Shown: positions 5,156-6,511 of the stretch, one piece after another
How positions within the stretch are numbered: the first letter of the stretch is position 1
How the letters are laid out: each line of letters begins with the position of its first letter
Source of the DNA: an uncultured Eubacteriales bacterium
Lineage (GTDB): Bacteria; Bacillota; Clostridia; Oscillospirales; Acutalibacteraceae
Direction: 5' to 3'
Length of the DNA stretch: 6,511 bases
Assembly: GCA_934700635.1 (NCBI GenBank)
Contig: CAKUXU010000048.1
Span: 1-6,511 of the forward strand
Position numbers and translations under genes: made by a program
Notes under the pieces: model-generated
What the model saw: the letters and a program-made list of their open reading frames with translations, nothing else
The model's database searches: none
Told to the model about the DNA's origin: nothing

Positions 5156-6511
5156 TTAATTTTTTGCTCCGTGACTTAATAAATACTCTGCAACTTGTTT
5201 TTGACCGAATTTTGTTGACACTTCATAAGGTGTAATACCACAGCTATTTGCTTTGTTTATATCGGCGCCATAATTGACAAGAATTTTTACTGTTTCAAGA
5301 TTACCTTCAGCTGATGCACTGTAAAGTGGTGTATCGTATTTATTTAAAATATTTACATCAGCTCCTAATTTACATAAAAGCTCTACACTTTCTGTGTTGC
5401 CTAAGTAAGCAGCTTCTCTCAAAGCGGTGTAACCTATTTCTTCTCCAAATGATTGATTTATATCTTTACCTTTTTCTATTAGGTACTTTATTATATTAGT
5501 AAAATCGTTACTAGCTGCAAAAATTAAACTGTTATCTTTCAAGAATACTTCATGGTCATACCCGTTTTCAAGTAAAAATTTAATTATATCAAGTCGTCCA
5601 TACATTGCGGCAAATTCAATTATTGTGTTCCATTCATAACTTGAAGAAGTATAAGGACTTATTCCGAGCGAAAGTAAAAATTTTATTGTTTCTGTTGTAG
5701 AATCATTTAAAACAGCATATTCAAACCATGTATTTTTATATTTGTCATCTGGTAATGGCATATTGTTATCATCTAGCCATTTACTAACTATGTCCACCTT
5801 TTCTCTTTTAAAGTCTTTATATCGTGATTTATTCATGCAATTTTCGTCGTCACATAGTGTGGGTTCTTTGCCGCAATTTTCACTTTTGGCTGCTTCATAA
5901 GCATCTTCCTTGCTTATGTGGGCAAACCAAGCTGAAGGTATTCTACCGCCACGCTTAATGAATGCAAGATTCGGATCGGCACCGTTTTCTAGTAAGTATT
6001 TTGCTAAATCATTATATCCGTTATATATGGCAGCCTCATAAGCTGTTGATCCGTCTTCTGTTATGTAATTTACATTTGCTCCAAATTTCAAAAGTATTTT
6101 TACAATTTCAATATTATTATTAGTTGCTGCAACATACAGTGGAGTCTCGCCATCACAGATTATGTCAACTTTAGCACCTAATTCACATAACACCTTTACG
6201 CTCTCGATGTTTTCTGCCTCAACAGCTTCAATCAGTGCGGTATATTTGCTATCTATAAGCATATTTATATCTTTACCTTGCGTGAATAAATATTTTATAA
6301 TTTCAGGGTAATTCCCTTGTGCGGCATAAATAATGCTGTTGTCATTTAAAAATTCTTTCCTGTCAAATTTAGATATAAGGTATTTTAAAATTTCTAATTG
6401 CCCATAACTCGCGGCTCTTTCTATTGCAGTATTCAAAAAATCATCTGAATAAGAGTGTATGTCAGTTCCATTTTCAGTTAAATACTTTACTACTTCTAAA
6501 TCGCCGTCTTC
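5156..6511 (-). CDS. Ankyrin-repeat protein, 5' end outside window
   Basis: The frame runs from the right edge to TAA 5156-5158 and gives 451 residues without the N-terminus. An in-frame TTG at 6434-6436 is not the start, because the preceding 25 residues ('GDLEVVKYLTENGTDI') are also ankyrin repeat. About a dozen repeats of roughly 33 residues are seen, with typical 'TPLYVAATNNNIEIVKILL' and 'GADVN' segments. Two blocks, about residues 3-181 and 270-451, align with each other repeat by repeat. Compare 'NTAIERAASYGQLEILKYL' with 'NTIIEFAAMYGRLDIIKFL', and 'ESVKVLCELGAKVDI' with 'ESVELLCKLGADVNI'. The linker between them has C-X6-C-X4-C (Cys213, 220, 225) and many charged residues. No membrane segment or catalytic domain is visible. 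Ankyrin repeats bind proteins and the partner is unknown. The gene has its own terminator and may be cargo of a sigK-intervening element. Confidence 0.93.
   Translation of the reverse strand, partial: EDGDLEVVKYLTENGTDIHSYSDDFLNTAIERAASYGQLEILKYLISKFDRKEFLNDNSIIYAAQGNYPEIIKYLFTQGKDINMLIDSKYTALIEAVEAENIESVKVLCELGAKVDIICDGETPLYVAATNNNIEIVKILLKFGANVNYITEDGSTAYEAAIYNGYNDLAKYLLENGADPNLAFIKRGGRIPSAWFAHISKEDAYEAAKSENCGKEPTLCDDENCMNKSRYKDFKREKVDIVSKWLDDNNMPLPDDKYKNTWFEYAVLNDSTTETIKFLLSLGISPYTSSSYEWNTIIEFAAMYGRLDIIKFLLENGYDHEVFLKDNSLIFAASNDFTNIIKYLIEKGKDINQSFGEEIGYTALREAAYLGNTESVELLCKLGADVNILNKYDTPLYSASAEGNLETVKILVNYGADINKANSCGITPYEVSTKFGQKQVAEYLLSHGAKN

Larger units (their letters stand above)
4704..6511. 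mobile_element. Putative left part of a skin-like sigK-intervening element (extends beyond window)
   Basis: The SigK alignment ends at about 4706 and nothing to the right resembles the SigK C-terminal half. What follows is a small unrecognised frame and an ankyrin-repeat gene, both on the strand opposite to sigK. This is the arrangement expected at one end of an element inserted into sigK and excised during sporulation, as with skin in B. subtilis and its counterparts in some Clostridia. No recombinase, phage structural gene or second sigK half lies in the window, so the right boundary and the element type are unknown. Alternatives are a non-excisable insertion, a chromosomal rearrangement, or a misjoined assembly. 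Confidence 0.45.

Noticed and set aside
5314..5499. 61-codon plus-strand frame inside the ankyrin gene
   Set aside because: It is antisense to well-formed ankyrin repeats, with a Leu/Tyr/Cys-rich translation typical of a shadow frame.

Overview
The window looks like chromosome from an AT-rich, endospore-forming Firmicute, most likely a member of the Clostridia. The evidence is the end of spoIIAB followed by sigF, a broken sigK, whiA, a Gram-positive HPr kinase/phosphorylase, strong AAAGGAG-type ribosome binding sites and very A/T-rich third positions. The short SigF, which lacks the usual N-terminal region 1.2, recalls gut Oscillospiraceae/Ruminococcaceae-like lineages, but that placement is an impression and not a measurement.

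Layout. Bases 1-730 (+) hold the 3' end of spoIIAB overlapping sigF, i.e. the tail of a spoIIA operon. Bases 722-4246 (-) hold a compact four-gene operon transcribed nth > hprK > murB > whiA. Its last gene converges on sigF, and the two 3' ends overlap by 9 bp. The operon has a near-consensus sigma-A promoter placed so close to the nth ATG that the mRNA should be leaderless. murB has no ATG/GTG/TTG start that gives a complete protein. Its conserved N-terminus is encoded 53 codons upstream of the first ATG, and the best start is a rare ATT behind a good Shine-Dalgarno sequence. Bases 4365-4712 (+) encode only the N-terminal half of pro-sigma-K. Bases 4713-5155 are AT-rich, with one 58-codon reading frame (-) and a strong hairpin terminator. 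From 5156 to the right edge (-) there is a long ankyrin-repeat gene whose 5' end lies outside the window.

Main interpretation. The sigK frame stops at the conserved 'RCIEN' segment, where the skin (sigK-intervening) prophage interrupts sigK in Bacillus subtilis. A 7-bp inverted repeat around a central AA dinucleotide sits exactly there, as expected of a serine-recombinase crossover. The simplest reading is that everything right of about 4700 is the left end of a skin-like element that would be excised in the mother cell to rebuild sigK. The 3' half of sigK and a recombinase are not visible, so a degraded pseudogene or an assembly break remains possible.

How the genes fit together. SigF (first forespore sigma, held by SpoIIAB) and SigK (last mother-cell sigma) flank a housekeeping operon. 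That operon covers base-excision repair (Nth), carbon catabolite control (HprK), peptidoglycan precursor synthesis (MurB) and a division/sporulation-linked DNA-binding protein (WhiA).
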